64,000 nt of DNA, from contig NC_088356.1 of assembly GCF_036884655.1 (NCBI RefSeq), forward strand, positions 16,196,001 through 16,260,000, in the 5' to 3' direction. The notes beneath the pieces were generated by a model. That model did not search any database. It had not been told where the DNA came from and saw nothing but the letters and a program-made list of their open reading frames with translations. The position numbers and the translations under genes are program-made. Each line of letters starts with the position of its first letter. The first letter of the stretch is position 1. Origin of the DNA: Musa acuminata AAA Group. Lineage: Eukaryota; Streptophyta; Magnoliopsida; Zingiberales; Musaceae. Shown piece by piece: positions 1-11,346 of the stretch.

Positions 1-1326
1 AAATTCGATTCCACTTATTTTGGGAACGTGACCCTTATTTGTAAGGATCATGTTCAAAGACTTGCTACCAACCTCGAATTTCTTCAAGGTGTCCTTAAGT
101 AGCAAGTTCTCTTTTTGGAGAGTTTCTATATCATGACATTTTATACATGGAGCTAAACTATTATGATATTCAGTTTTAAATTTATTGAAATTACTAATAA
201 GACTATCATGCTTCTTTTTTAACAATTTATATTTTCTACTAATTATTTTGCATTCATCAAATAAGTCATGGAATGCATTTAATAATTCATCAAATGATAA
301 ATCTGCATCAATTAAATTTGTTACCTCCTCTCCGATGGCCATTAGGGCATAATGAGCAACTTGCTCGGTGTTGGACTCCTCTTCTTCGGACGCACTTGAG
401 TCATCCCATGTTGCTTTGAGCGCCTTCTTCTTTGATGTTCTTTTCTTGGCTTGGGGACAATCACTTTTGTAGTGTCCCGGTTTTTTGCACTCGTAGCTAA
501 TAACTTGGTCCTTTTTGGGTTCAAATTTATTTTTTGTGTCATTTTTAAACTTGTTTCTCTTAATAAATTTTTTGAATTTCCTTGTTAGAAGTGCCAAGTC
601 ATCGTCATAGTCCTCATCACTTGAGTTTTCTCTCAAGTGGTCATCTAAAGTTCTAAGTGCCATATCCTTCCTATTCTTTAGAAGGATGTCTTCTTGCTCT
701 TCATGAGCCTTGTAAGTCATTTCATAAGTCATTAATGACCCAATTAGTTCTTCAAGAGGGAAGTTGTTTAAATCTTTAGCCTCTTGAATAGTAGTGACTT
801 TAGGGTCCCAACTCTTAGGAAGGAATCTTAGAATCTTATTTACGAGCTCAAAATCCGAAAAACTTTTGCCGAGTCCTTTTAGACTATTGACGATATCCGT
901 GAAACGGGTGTACATGTCTCCAATAGTCTCGCTCGGTTTCATTCGGAAAAGTTCGAAAGAATGTATCAAAAGATTGATTTTTGACTCTTTCACTCTACTT
1001 ATGGCTTCGTGAGTCACTTCGAGTGTATGCCAAATTTCAAACGCGGTTTCACAAACTGAAACACGATTGAACTCATTTTTATCAAGCGCACAAAATAAGG
1101 CATTCATAACCTTTGCATTAAGAGCGAAAGTTTTCTTCTCTAATTCATTCTAATCGATCATTAGAAGAGAAGACTTCGAAAATCCATTTTCGACAAGATT
1201 CCAAAGTTCAAAATCTATTGAAATAAGGAAGATCCTCATTCGGGTCTTCCAATAAGTATAGTTCGTCCCATTGAACATGGGTGGACGTGTAATAGAGTGG
1301 CCCCCTCGGTTTCCGGTGTATGCCAT
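1..1326 (-). pseudogene. gag: copia gag (UBN2-type), A0 copy, partial, with in-frame stop
   Basis: Gag forms the capsid-like particle and binds element RNA. The start at 1326 (MAYTGNRGGHSITRPPMFNG) lies about 50 bp after the LTR and matches the start used by the other copies. The frame runs to the window edge through the UBN2-like domain, an acidic SSDED stretch and one CCHC-type knuckle. Two lesions are visible. A TAG at 1150-1152 replaces the Trp seen in the other copies (MID-stop-NEL). The first Cys of the knuckle is Ser (SYECKKPGHYKSDC, codon at 496-498). Beyond the knuckle the linker with the HDIETLQKENLLLKD stretch continues to base 1. The copy is a non-functional fragment. Confidence 0.9.
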
Positions 1327-1362
1327 CTCTCTTGGGTTTTAATCCGTTTGAGAGTTAACCCC

Positions 1363-1374
1363 GCTCTAATACCA
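1363..1374 (-). other. primer-binding site of A0 (mutated)
   Basis: On the minus strand this reads TGGTATTAGAGC, one base from the canonical TGGTATCAGAGC that pairs with the 3' end of initiator-Met tRNA. It lies two bases inside the LTR edge, as in the other copies. Confidence 0.85.
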
Positions 1375-1376
1375 AT

Positions 1377-1986
1377 TGTTAGGATCAAGAGCACTAAGAG
1401 GGGGGGGGTGAATTAGTGCAGCAGAAAACTTTCGATGATTTAAAACGATGTTCATCCGATGAAATCGTTTCCGACATAAAACCATTTTCGGAAACTTAAC
1501 TTGAAAGCGAGTTCGTAAAAGAGTGCAGCAAAAGTAATAAGGAAGTAAAGCACATATGGAGGTTTGCAGTAAGGTAAGAAACAAGAATAAATGTAAACCA
1601 GAGAGCACCGTAATTTTAGAGTGGTTCGGTCAATCTTGACCTACATCCACTTTTGGCTTCCTCCTATGACGAGGTCACCAACGTCCACTATAGGCCTTCC
1701 TTCAATAGGTGAAGGCCAACCACCCTTTTACAATTTCAATCCTTTTGATGGGCTTAGGAGACAACCCTTACAGAATTTTCACTCCTCTCTCGAATGATCA
1801 AAACTTGGAAGAAAAGAGGGAGAAGAACTTTTAGCTTATACAATCCTTTTGAGCTCTAAAAATCACAGAGTAATATTGGACTTTCGGTGCCCTTTCATGC
1901 AAAAAAGGGTGGGGTTTATATAGGCCCCAAACTGGTTTGAATTTGGAGCTCAAAAATGTCATCTCCCGAATTTCCGGGGTCCTGGC
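1377..1986 (-). repeat. A0 5' LTR, inner segment
   Basis: The segment starts at TGTTAGGATC (plus view), followed by the G-run found in every LTR of this group, and includes the reversed TATA region near 1917 (GGTTTATATAGG). It ends at TGGC, the duplicated target of the element at 1987-6546, and continues at 6551-6637. The GC-hairpin array present in other A LTRs is nearly absent. Confidence 0.85.
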
Positions 1987-2432
1987 TGTCACGGACTTAG
2001 CTGGTTTTACCTAAATCGTGCGGTACCCTTGCGTGTCCGTCCGCAAAGGTCAGCCTCCCCGAAGCCTCCTATGTCCCTTAGGACCCACAAAAGAGAGAAC
2101 GGGTTAGAGAGAACGCCTCAATCGGGATCCACAAACAAATATCTCTGAAAAACACTTCATAGATAATGCAAATTACAAACAGACTTTACAAGCTCTGAAC
2201 AGTTGCACAACAAAGGGTAAAATGGTCCATTATAGACCGAAAATCTCTCACACGTGTCTACATGATACAACCTTTATTTACAAGCCTAAAGAGGCCACTA
2301 ACCTAACTAAAAATGGGACTATTAAGCCTTCGGCCGTCCCTCTATATGTTGTACAAGGCATGAACATACCAAAAGACACGGACATACATAAGCATTACAT
2401 CAAACATCCTATTTAGAAGTTTGTCCGTGACA
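1987..2432 (-). repeat. LARD-like element, 3' LTR
   Basis: This copy of 446 bp has intact TGTCACGGAC and GTCCGTGACA ends. It is about 90-95% identical by eye to the copy at 6100-6546. Confidence 0.88.
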
Positions 2433-5400
2433 TTCTCCCCCACTTATTCCTTCGACGTCCTCGTCGAAGCCTTTGTGAACACTACAACTCCTCACCTTTG
2501 TGACATTCTTCCGCTCCAGCTGCAATGCGCCTCTTGGTTTCCAGCTGCTCTGCACTGCTATTTTTGAGTAGTCGAACCTTTGATCCGCCATGCTGCTTTT
2601 ACTCACCAATGACTTTGACTTTGTTGTGGGGTTGGCTGAGTTGTGTTGATCCTTGTTGATTCCTGCAGATCCCCCAGATGAAGGAAAAGACCATCCTTAC
2701 TGCGCTAGTCTCTCAAATTCCTCATGCTGCTTGAACTGGGTGGATGCTTGTTAGAGCTTTAACGAGCATCGTCTCATAAACTTCTAAAGTTTTGGGTCCT
2801 TCCTCCATAAAATTTGCTCATTGACTCTTCTTTCACTTAATTGTCACATCCAAGTAGGTTCGCATCACTTCCGCTTTCGATTGGCATTTCATTGGGAAAT
2901 GAAGCGGACAATCTACTCTCAGTAGCACTGATCACCGTTGGTGAGGATTTGATAACTATTGTCTTTCATTATCTTCGAACGGTCTTTGAACTTGTGCAGA
3001 GCTCCTCTGTTGGATAGATAAGAGAATTGGGGTACTTGGTTTCGCCCATTCTCTTAAGAGTTGAGAAGGCAAAGGTTACTTGACTTCGCCCGCCTCCTCG
3101 AGGTTATACTTCATGCATCGAGCTGTTACTGGCCTTCGCTTGCTCTTTGCTCACACTTCTGAAGCACTTGAAGTGTTTGCACTCCTTGCGTTGAGTTAGC
3201 TACTGTGATTCACCTTCTCAATGCCATCGAACTTCTGGAATGCGAGAAGTTTTCACCCCAACTTGGAGTAATTCTCTAATAGATGAGGTCGCCTCTGGGA
3301 TTGTACCGTCTTCTCCATCAACCTTGCCGCCTACTCCCCTGAGTAGCGAAGGTATAGTACCATGTACTGCCTGCTTCGTTCCTTGGTCGTGCACTCTTGC
3401 ATGACCCGAAGTCCTTCACTTTCGGCTATCTTGATGAGAAACTCATTGACACCGGTCTTATGAAGTTCCTTGGCCTTTGTCCTTCAGCCTTGTCACGGTA
3501 CTTGGAGATTGCCTCTACATGTTCCACCTCCTCGGCCCCTTTCACAACCAAGCGCTCTCCCTCCATGAGAGCAAGGGATCAATGACTTTCACAGAAGTCC
3601 CGCCTCTACGGTACCATAGTGCTACCATGCCCATGGCCCTACTATCCGTCGCCTCGCATCTGCATCCCTTTTCTTCATGATCAGTAGATATGTCTCCGTG
3701 GCACTCCTCTGAGTCTACCTCCATTCTAACTGATGCTTGATTTTGGGTAGCTAAGTCCCTCTGGACTCGTCGTCGCTTCCTCGCCCCTTTCGACCCCTTG
3801 CTTCAACACCTCTGTGTTCTCCAAGCAGCTCCCTCTAGTCGATGGAAAGACAGACTGCAACTCCCATGCATTGCCTCTGCCATCACGTTGTAGGGTTTGC
3901 ACCGATTCTGTTCTCCTTAGCTTCCTTGGTAGCAACGTTCGCTTACTCGACCTTGTCCTCTGACTTGCCGGGCTCCCTTAAGCGAATATGAGCTTTGGAG
4001 CAGTCCAACTCTCCAGCTGCTTCGATCATACCTCTGCATGATCAAGTCCCTCCCATGGAACACACTGGTACTTGCATTCGAACTTTTCCCTTGGTGGAAC
4101 ACAGCCCCCATATGCTGATGACCAAGGCTTTCATCCGATAAAAAATTTGATGCACGCACGGAAGACCCACCTCTGTGGTACCATGGCCTTCACTCTTTGA
4201 ATCCATAGCCCTTCTTGCCGTTGTGTTGTTTACCAAAGTGGAGCTTCCAGTAGCTCCCGATCATACCTCCATATGATCTAGTCCCTCACGAGACTAGATT
4301 GTGTGTATCACATTTGCCATGAACTGTTCCACCACGATCTGCTACACCATGTCGCCTCCTGTTGACATCTCTATTGCATTCTGATCCTTGTGGGATGAAC
4401 TTGAATTGTGAACCCTCCATGTGTGGCCTCTGCCAATACATCGCAGGGTCTCTTCCACCTTCGATTTTGTTCGCTCCTTTGGCAATCGACCTTCATCCAC
4501 CCACTCTTGGGTCACACCTAGATGAAGCACCGCACTAGGATAGTCCGTCGCCTAGTAGCTCCAGAATTCCATCGACTTCACTGTAATTCGTGCACCATTG
4601 TTTGGATCCTGGGCCTCTGCCCCTACCAGCACAATCTCCACTACGCACCGCTTCCTTCATGGCAACTTGAATGGCAACACTATGGCATATTCTTCAAGAG
4701 TACCCACATATGAGTCCTCTTGCCCCGTGCTAAGGCCTTCTGAACCCAATTTTGCCTCTACAAATTGAGTAGCCTTAGTTCCTCCATCAAATGCTTCTCC
4801 GAGATAAGGTGCATGTGCCCAGAAGCTCCTTTAGCCTTTAGCACCATGCAAGATGAGTCCACTCTGTCAGAATGAAGGACCCATGGAACAACATGATTCT
4901 ACTCTTGCCTCTGCAAGAGTTCATGTCCTTGACCTCTGTCTAAGGAAAGCACTGTGCCTCCGCTCTATGTTCCAACTTCTATGCTAGCTCCCTTCATGTG
5001 GCTTGGGTACTTCGTCAAGTTACACCTAAGTTACTCCGCTCCTCGTTTTTGCATTGAGTCGATGGTGGCCCTCGTGCCCACCATTCCACGGGTCAGCCCT
5101 CCCATGAGTCTGATCTCCATATCGACTCTAAGTGTGCTTTCATTTGTGTTGCTTTGGGTCACTCCCCCACTTGATCTCACAATGCATCCACCAATGCATT
5201 CTCTCGAGTGAGATCATTCAACAACTCCTCGCCGCTTGCTCAGTCCATTGAGCTTCGTGGAGTTGTTGTTTGTTGAGGTACTCCTCCTCAACTTGTGAGG
5301 TCCATCCCACATATTCCTCCCTCTGGAGAGCCAGGACTTATCCCTCCTGGATAACTGTCCCATTGGAGCAACATCTCTCTTCGTTTCAGAGACCACCATC

Positions 5401-6099
5401 CCCTTGGACTACTACGATCTGCTGAACAAACTGTGCATTGTTCTGCCTCCTGCAAACGCACTTGCTAGATTATGGACTCTACGTCAATACAGCCCCTGTT
5501 GCACCACTCAAGGCCTAGCAACATGCTAAACTCGTTGCACACTTCAGCCTCTTACGGATGTATCCTTCACATGCCGAAGAGAAAGTTTCAATGCTCCATG
5601 GCGCCGAGTTTCGATCGCCTTGGGATGGCCGCGAACATTCCATCGTCCGCATACAAGCCCATGCATGAGTACCAAATTCTTTGAGTTAGCAATTCCCCTC
5701 ACCTCTGTGAGCTTTGCACAACTCTTTCGATCGCTAAGCAACTCATTCCACCTTGCATGGTCTCATCCTTTACCAAGCGCCTCGCTTGCCTTGAGCACCA
5801 TTGTATAGTTATCAACGTTGAGTCGTAGCTCAAACTCAACCATCCCAACCTTTGTGTGCTCCACATTCTTCCAAGCTTGCTTGTTCTCGTGGTACCTCTT
5901 GCGTGAAGGGTTGGCCATTCCTCTGAATGCCAATGTCAGATGCCCGCTCTTCCGAGCGACTCCTTTTCCCTACATCTCCATGCCCGTTTTCCCCCAAACG
6001 GTCGTGCGTGTGCTGACTGCCCTCAACGCGGCCCCGCTATGTCCCCCACGTTTGCATGCTAAGTGTTTCTATGAGTGCTTGTCCCGCTCTGATACCATC
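2433..6099 (-). other. internal region of the LARD-like element
   Basis: GC-richer than its surroundings and broken by stops in all frames. The longest minus-strand ORFs are 60-80 codons and show no family motif. Nearest the primer site, a short minus-strand ORF (5918 to 5763, about 51 codons, beginning MANPSRKRYHENKQAWKNVE) sits where gag would start. I do not recognise it, and a decayed gag start is only a guess. The plus-strand ORF of 125 codons at 5818-6195 runs into the LTR and is probably chance. Confidence 0.6.
6083..6097 (-). other. primer-binding site of the LARD-like element
   Basis: The minus strand reads TGGTATCAGAGCGGG, two bases inside the LTR at 6100. It is complementary to the initiator-Met tRNA 3' end and fixes the orientation of the element. 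Confidence 0.85.
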
Positions 6100-6546
6100 T
6101 ATCATGGACTTAGCTGGTTTTGCCTAAGTCGTGCGGCACCCTTGCGTGTCCGTCCGCAAAGGTCAGCCTCCCCGAAGCCTCCTATTGTCCCTTAGGACCA
6201 ACAAAAGAGAGAACGGGTTAGAGAGAACGCCTCAATCGGGATCCACAAGCAAACATCTTTGAAAAACACTTCATAGACAATGCAAATTACAAACAGACTT
6301 TACAAGCTTTGAACAGTTGAACAACAAAGGGTAAAATGGTCCATTATATATCAAAAATCTCTCACATGTGTCCACATGACACAACCTTTATTTACAAGCC
6401 TAAAGAGGCCACAAACCTAACTAAAAATGGGACTATTAAGCCTTCGGCCATCCCTCTACATGCTGTACAAGGCATGAACATACCAAAAGACACGGACATA
6501 CATAAACATTACATCAAACATCCTGTTTAGAAGTTTGTCCGTGACA
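6100..6546 (-). repeat. LARD-like element, 5' LTR
   Basis: Second LTR copy (447 bp). Its inner end is mutated (TATCATGGAC for TGTCACGGAC). The outer end GTCCGTGACA is followed by the target duplication TGGC. Confidence 0.87.
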
Positions 6547-6550
6547 TGGC

Positions 6551-6637
6551 GGTACTACTACCATAACTGGGCGGTACTACCTCATATCAATTGGTTTCAT
6601 CATCAAAATACGAGATTCAACAATGTCTATAGTCTCT
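6551..6637 (-). repeat. A0 5' LTR, outer end
   Basis: Minus strand starts TGTTGAATCTCGTATTTTG and ends in short GGTAGTACCGCC-like palindromes that continue from 1986 once the LARD-like element and its TGGC duplicate are removed. It marks the 5' boundary of A0. Confidence 0.8.
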
Positions 6638-7437
<800 letters not shown>

Positions 7438-7791
7438 CATGTCATCACTCACGTGATTGGCTTGCAGGGCACCTATGACTAGTAGTACTAATGGTGGTAC
7501 CGCTAGTACCCCGAAAACCCATGATGAGACTATTTTTTGCTCCAATTTTGAAACCATTTAGGGCTTATAAATACCCTACTCATTCTTGCTCAATTAACAC
7601 AAGAACTGAGAATGAAAACTTGTGAAAACGTTATGAAAACACTGTTGTAAGCTTGTGAGAGTTCCCCTCCTCTTCTCCTAAGTTAGATTTTTGTTTAAGA
7701 TAGGGGTGAGTGTTTTGTAAACGTTATCTCCTAAACCTATAAAAAAGAGAAAAGGGCTACAATAGGGTAGTTGATCTTTGCCCATTTAAAG
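7438..7791 (+). repeat. E-like LTR fragment, plus strand
   Basis: Contains a promoter-like TTATAAATACC near 7566 followed by the transcribed leader text (AACACAAGAACTGAGAATG) and the TTATCTCCTAAACC segment that also occurs, reversed, in the E LTR at 8195-8240. It is cut at 7791 by the start of the minus-strand E LTR, giving two head-to-head E-type LTRs. Confidence 0.65.
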
Positions 7792-8981
7792 TGTTAGGAT
7801 CATGATTCGACATTAAGAGAGGGGGGGGGGGGGGGGGGGGGGGTGTTGGGGGTGGCGGGGTGGGGGTGTTGGGGGTGGCGGGGTGGGGGTGGGGGGAGGG
7901 GGGAGGGGTGAACTAGTGCTTAGGATAAAAATGACGGTCTGAAAATTTTTGTTCGATGAAATCGTATCAGAAAAAGTTTAACTAAAGTACATTTGTAAGT
8001 ATAGTGAGAGTAGTAAGCAAGTAAATCAGTTTGCAATATGAGAATAAAAAGTAGAAGAGAAATACAAACTAAGTATACTAGGTTTATAATGGTTCGATCG
8101 TCGTGACCTAGTCCACTTCGGATTCCTCCTTCGTTGAGGCCACCAGCATCAACTAACGGTCTTCCTTCAATAGGCGAAGACTAACTACCCTCTCACAACT
8201 CTTTTCTCCTTTTCACAGGTTTAGGAGATAACCTTTACAACCACTCAACCCTCCCTTAAACAAAAATTACACTCTTAGTGAAGAGCAGGGGAACTCTCAA
8301 GATTACAATAGTGTTTTCCCCAATTCATGTGTGCATTGAGCAGGGATGAGTGGAGTTTCTATAGGCCTCAAATGGATTCAAATTTGGAGGTAAAATTTAA
8401 ATCCCCAGGATTTCATGGTATTGGCGGTACCACCGCTAGTACTCTTTAACATTAGGTAGCACCACCACCCAGTCTAGTGGTACCACCGCCTAAAAATCTC
8501 GGAGACTATCTTGAAAACTAAATCCCTGGCTGTTCCACTGCCTAGACTAGCGGTGCCACCTCTTGACCCATTTTTTGGGTTACTGAATGGGCCTTCCACT
8601 TGGCCCAAAATAGCTCCAATTTGGGCCCAGTTGGCTCCTAATTAAATTGGCCAAATTATATTCTAAACTAACCCAATTAGAATTAAAACTATTTCGATCT
8701 AGACAATTATTATGAAACATTAATCATATATTGTCCGATATATCATTGGTTCATCCGGTGCTTCATCCGACCCTTCAGTGCATCGTCCTCTCATTTGGCA
8801 TATTGCCCAATCGACATATTGTCTTTCCACAACATCCGATCTCCTTGACAATGTCCGATCTTCTTAGCTTGATGCCCGGACTCATGGCACGAAGCCTTCT
8901 ACCAACATGTCGTTCGATCCTCCGGCCCACATCCAATATTCTGACATGTTCACTCCAACCTAATATCTGATTCTTTCAACA
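7792..8981 (-). repeat. E-family LTR (3' LTR of a minus-strand element)
   Basis: About 1190 bp, with ends TGTTAGGATC and TTTCAACA. Outside its right edge is CTCCTCCTCTTTGATGATGA, a decayed version of the polypurine tract next to the other copia LTRs here, which makes it the 3' LTR of a minus-strand element. It contains short GGTACCACCGCC-like hairpins near 8425-8575 and the greatly enlarged G tract. Confidence 0.8.
7821..7909 (+). repeat. G-rich tract (23-G run plus GGGGTGG repeats)
   Basis: Begins with 23 consecutive G, then two copies of a TGTTGGGGGTGGCGGGG unit and several GGGGGAGGGG blocks. It sits where the other LTRs here carry 7-17 G/C, so it is an expansion of the family's homopolymer. 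It could form G-quadruplexes. The homopolymer length may include sequencing error. Confidence 0.93.
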
Positions 8982-9722
8982 ATCTCCTCCTCTTTGATGA
9001 TGACAACTAATTGATGATGGAGTTTAAACTAAACTCCTCCTATCAATATGTCATATTGAGATGAACCTTGAATTTAAATTGAATTTAAGTCAAAGCAATT
9101 TTAATCATAAATATTTTATCATTGCATGCATCATTATCATAAGTTGAAGTATTGCATGCATAATACCAAATCATCATGTATATTTTCAAAATAGAAAATC
9201 ATCATTACATACATGATTCCAAATCATCATCATATCAAAATATCAAAGTGCATTACATCCTACCATGTATGATCATCATCATACCTTCTCCCCTTTTGTC
9301 ATCAACAAAAAGGAGAAGTGCAACTATCAGGTTTTTGAGATATAATTTCAAATCATTGTATTATAAATATAATTTTAAGTTTTTGAAACATCATTGTATA
9401 TATCATCATGCAAGCTAGCAAGTTTTTGAAATATAAAAGTTAGCAAAATTTTTGCATCTTTTGAGGTATACAAGATAGCATGTTTTTGCATCTTCTTGAA
9501 ATGTACAAGCTAGCAAACTTTGCTCCTCTTTTGAGATGGGCAAGCTAACAAGTTAGCTTTTCTTTACGATGTGCAAGCTAGTAAGTCTTACTTCCTTTTG
9601 CAATATGCAACCAAGCAAATTTAGCAAGTTTTATATCATTTTCGAACATGCAAGCTAGTAAATTTTATAATATTTTAGAACATGCAAGCTAGTAAATTTT
9701 ATATCATTTTTGAACATTCAAG
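8982..9722 (-). other. E element, 3' non-coding region, first part
   Basis: AT-rich and without an ORF. The minus strand has the decayed polypurine tract and a TCATTAATTG-like inverted pattern, then from about 9408 an array of CAAGCTAGCAA-like motifs every 30-50 bp. Similar motifs occur in sense in C (54140-54360, 55923-56060). The gypsy element interrupts one motif at 9722. Confidence 0.65.
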
Positions 9723-10074
9723 TGTTAGGACTCTAACTAGGAGAGTCCTAATTGAGAGGGACATTCATATAAAACCTACCTAAGCCGATCCCTATTAAAG
9801 AGGTGAAGAGGCTGGCTAGGGTTAGGAGGTTGTTTCTTAGAGATGAATTAGGAGTTGTAAAGGAATAGGAGTCTTGAGTAGAAGTCCTATTAGGAGTTAG
9901 GGTTTAGAAACCCTATAAATAGCCATGTATTTCTCCTCTTTTGATAGGCAATAGATGAATCTTTTCTGCAGCCTTTGAGAAGCAACTTGGAGGAAGGAAC
10001 CCCTATAGAGTTCCAAGGAGGCCGATCCCCTAAAGAGATCAACCCCAAGTTTAGAATCTATAAGGGTTCTAACA
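9723..10074 (+). repeat. gypsy 5' LTR
   Basis: 352 bp, TGTTAGGACTCTAACTAGG to AGGGTTCTAACA, with TATAAATA at 9914-9921. Differs from the 3' LTR by a handful of substitutions, so insertion is not ancient despite the damaged interior. Confidence 0.92.
9914..9921 (+). promoter_or_regulatory. TATA box of the gypsy 5' LTR
   Basis: TATAAATA preceded by CCC; the same octamer is at 14795-14802 in the 3' LTR. It fits a promoter position about 150 bp before the LTR end. Confidence 0.65.
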
Positions 10075-10076
10075 CC

Positions 10077-10088
10077 TGGTATCAGAGC
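10077..10088 (+). other. gypsy primer-binding site
   Basis: TGGTATCAGAGC, complementary to the initiator-Met tRNA 3' end, two bases after the 5' LTR. Confidence 0.88.
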
Positions 10089-11346
10089 AGCGTTCTTGGC
10101 ATCTCGCTGTCCTTCCACAGCCATCCATCAACCCTCCACAACCGCCCAAAGCAATTCCCACAATTGCTTAAGAGATCGTTGCCAAATTCCACCGTCATCT
10201 CCACCACCACGGATCATCCTTTGATCTGCTCGTGAATTGCAACAGGTTCTGGTTTTCTATCTTACTGCTGCTGCAATTTAGTTATCCTTATTTGAAAATT
10301 CCAAAAAAATTATTCCTATATTGCTGCATAAACTTTTCGTCATAAAGTTTTCATCTCTACGACGAAAGATACATTGCAGAATTCCAACCGTATAGCACCG
10401 TCTGTTTGATCTTGCTACTATGTTTTTTCTATCCAAATCTTTACGAAATTTTTATGACATATTTGACATTTCCTAACAGAAGATTTCCTTTGGTTTTGTC
10501 AAAAAATTCTCAATATAAACCATTGATATTTTACGTCTAATCTGCTATACTTGAAAATCTGCACTGTAAAATTTCGGTCGCATAGCACTGTTTGTTTGAT
10601 CTTAATACTATGTTGTTTCTATCCAAATCTCTACGAAATTTTTATAATAGCTTTGACACTTCCTAACAGTATAATTCCCTTTGGTTTCATCAAAAAATTC
10701 TCAATATAAACTACTAATCTTTTACGTCCAATCTGCTATACTTAAAAATCTGTGCTGCAGAAAATTTCAACCGTATATTGTTGCCTTAACCCATCTATTT
10801 GCAATCTTTTTTGAATGAAATTTCTTATACACTTCATAGATCATCTTGGCTTCCATATTAGATTGATCTATTAAGAAATTCATCTCTAAAAATGATTTTG
10901 TGTTGCTGCAAATTTTTGTCGTAACCCGCTGAAATTTCTCGACGAGAATTCTGCAATCGCAACTTGCACCAATTTCCTTGCTGTTATACTACCGAAATTT
11001 TCTTGATTAAATTAGATATCCTTGCTGTCATATAAACTGTGATTTTGCTATCAATTCCTTCCTCAATTCTCTCAAGTTTTTGGTGGAAATTACGTCGAGA
11101 ACCCGTTGTTTCTTTGACGATAATTCTACTCTTATAAGACAGCACATACTTGCTGCAACTTCCACTTATTTCTATCAAACCTTTGCTACCATCTACCATA
11201 GATCCAAAACTTTCATCTACAGCCCTAAAACTTCACCAAACCACACTCTTAAACTGCACCCAAAATAGCCACAAAACAAGCCTAAACCGTAGCCTACATC
11301 CACCAATCTACCAACCCTTTCAACCATCACCTCTCTCAACCAATAC
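10089..11346 (+). other. gypsy untranslated leader
   Basis: About 1.26 kb with no convincing ORF. It contains a diverged direct duplication: the block around 10380-10540 (CATAGCACTGT-like, then TACTATGTT..TTCTATCC) recurs at 10570-10745, a spacing of about 190 bp. Confidence 0.6.

Larger units (their letters stand above)
1987..6546 (-). mobile_element. large non-autonomous LTR element without recognisable coding capacity (LARD-like)
   Basis: Two direct repeats of 446-447 bp (1987-2432, 6100-6546) flank 3.67 kb. The LTR ends form an inverted repeat, TGTCACGGAC...GTCCGTGACA; the right copy has decayed to TATCATGGAC at its inner edge. A purine-rich tract (minus strand, AAGTGGGGGAGAA) abuts the left LTR, and an initiator-Met primer site (TGGTATCAGAGCGGG, plus 6083-6097) abuts the right LTR, so the element is minus-oriented. 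The target duplication is the 4-bp TGGC (1983-1986, 6547-6550); removing the element rejoins the A0 LTR. No gag or pol motif was found. Confidence 0.88.
1..6637 (-). mobile_element. A0: 5' part of a Ty1/copia element, cut by the window edge
   Basis: Read on the minus strand, the order is 5' LTR, primer-binding site, gag. The LTR is 6551-6637 plus 1377-1986, split by the non-coding element at 1987-6546. The rest of the element (pol, 3' LTR) lies left of the window. The gag closely matches those of A1, A2 and A3. The outer LTR end is like families C, D and E (GTATTTTGATGATGAAACC), not like A1, so A0 is a related but distinct subfamily. The sequence beyond the LTR end (6638 on) is LTR fragment F, so A0 appears to have inserted into F. 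Confidence 0.85.

Noticed and set aside
3397..6195. Several ORFs of 60-125 codons in the LARD-like element as possible genes
   Set aside because: No start context, motif or family resemblance; length is as expected in GC-richer DNA, and none is favoured by position except the weak 51-codon ORF noted in the features.
1377..6637. A0 LTR as a solo LTR
   Set aside because: A primer site and gag follow it directly (1326-1374), so it is a 5' LTR of an element running off the window.
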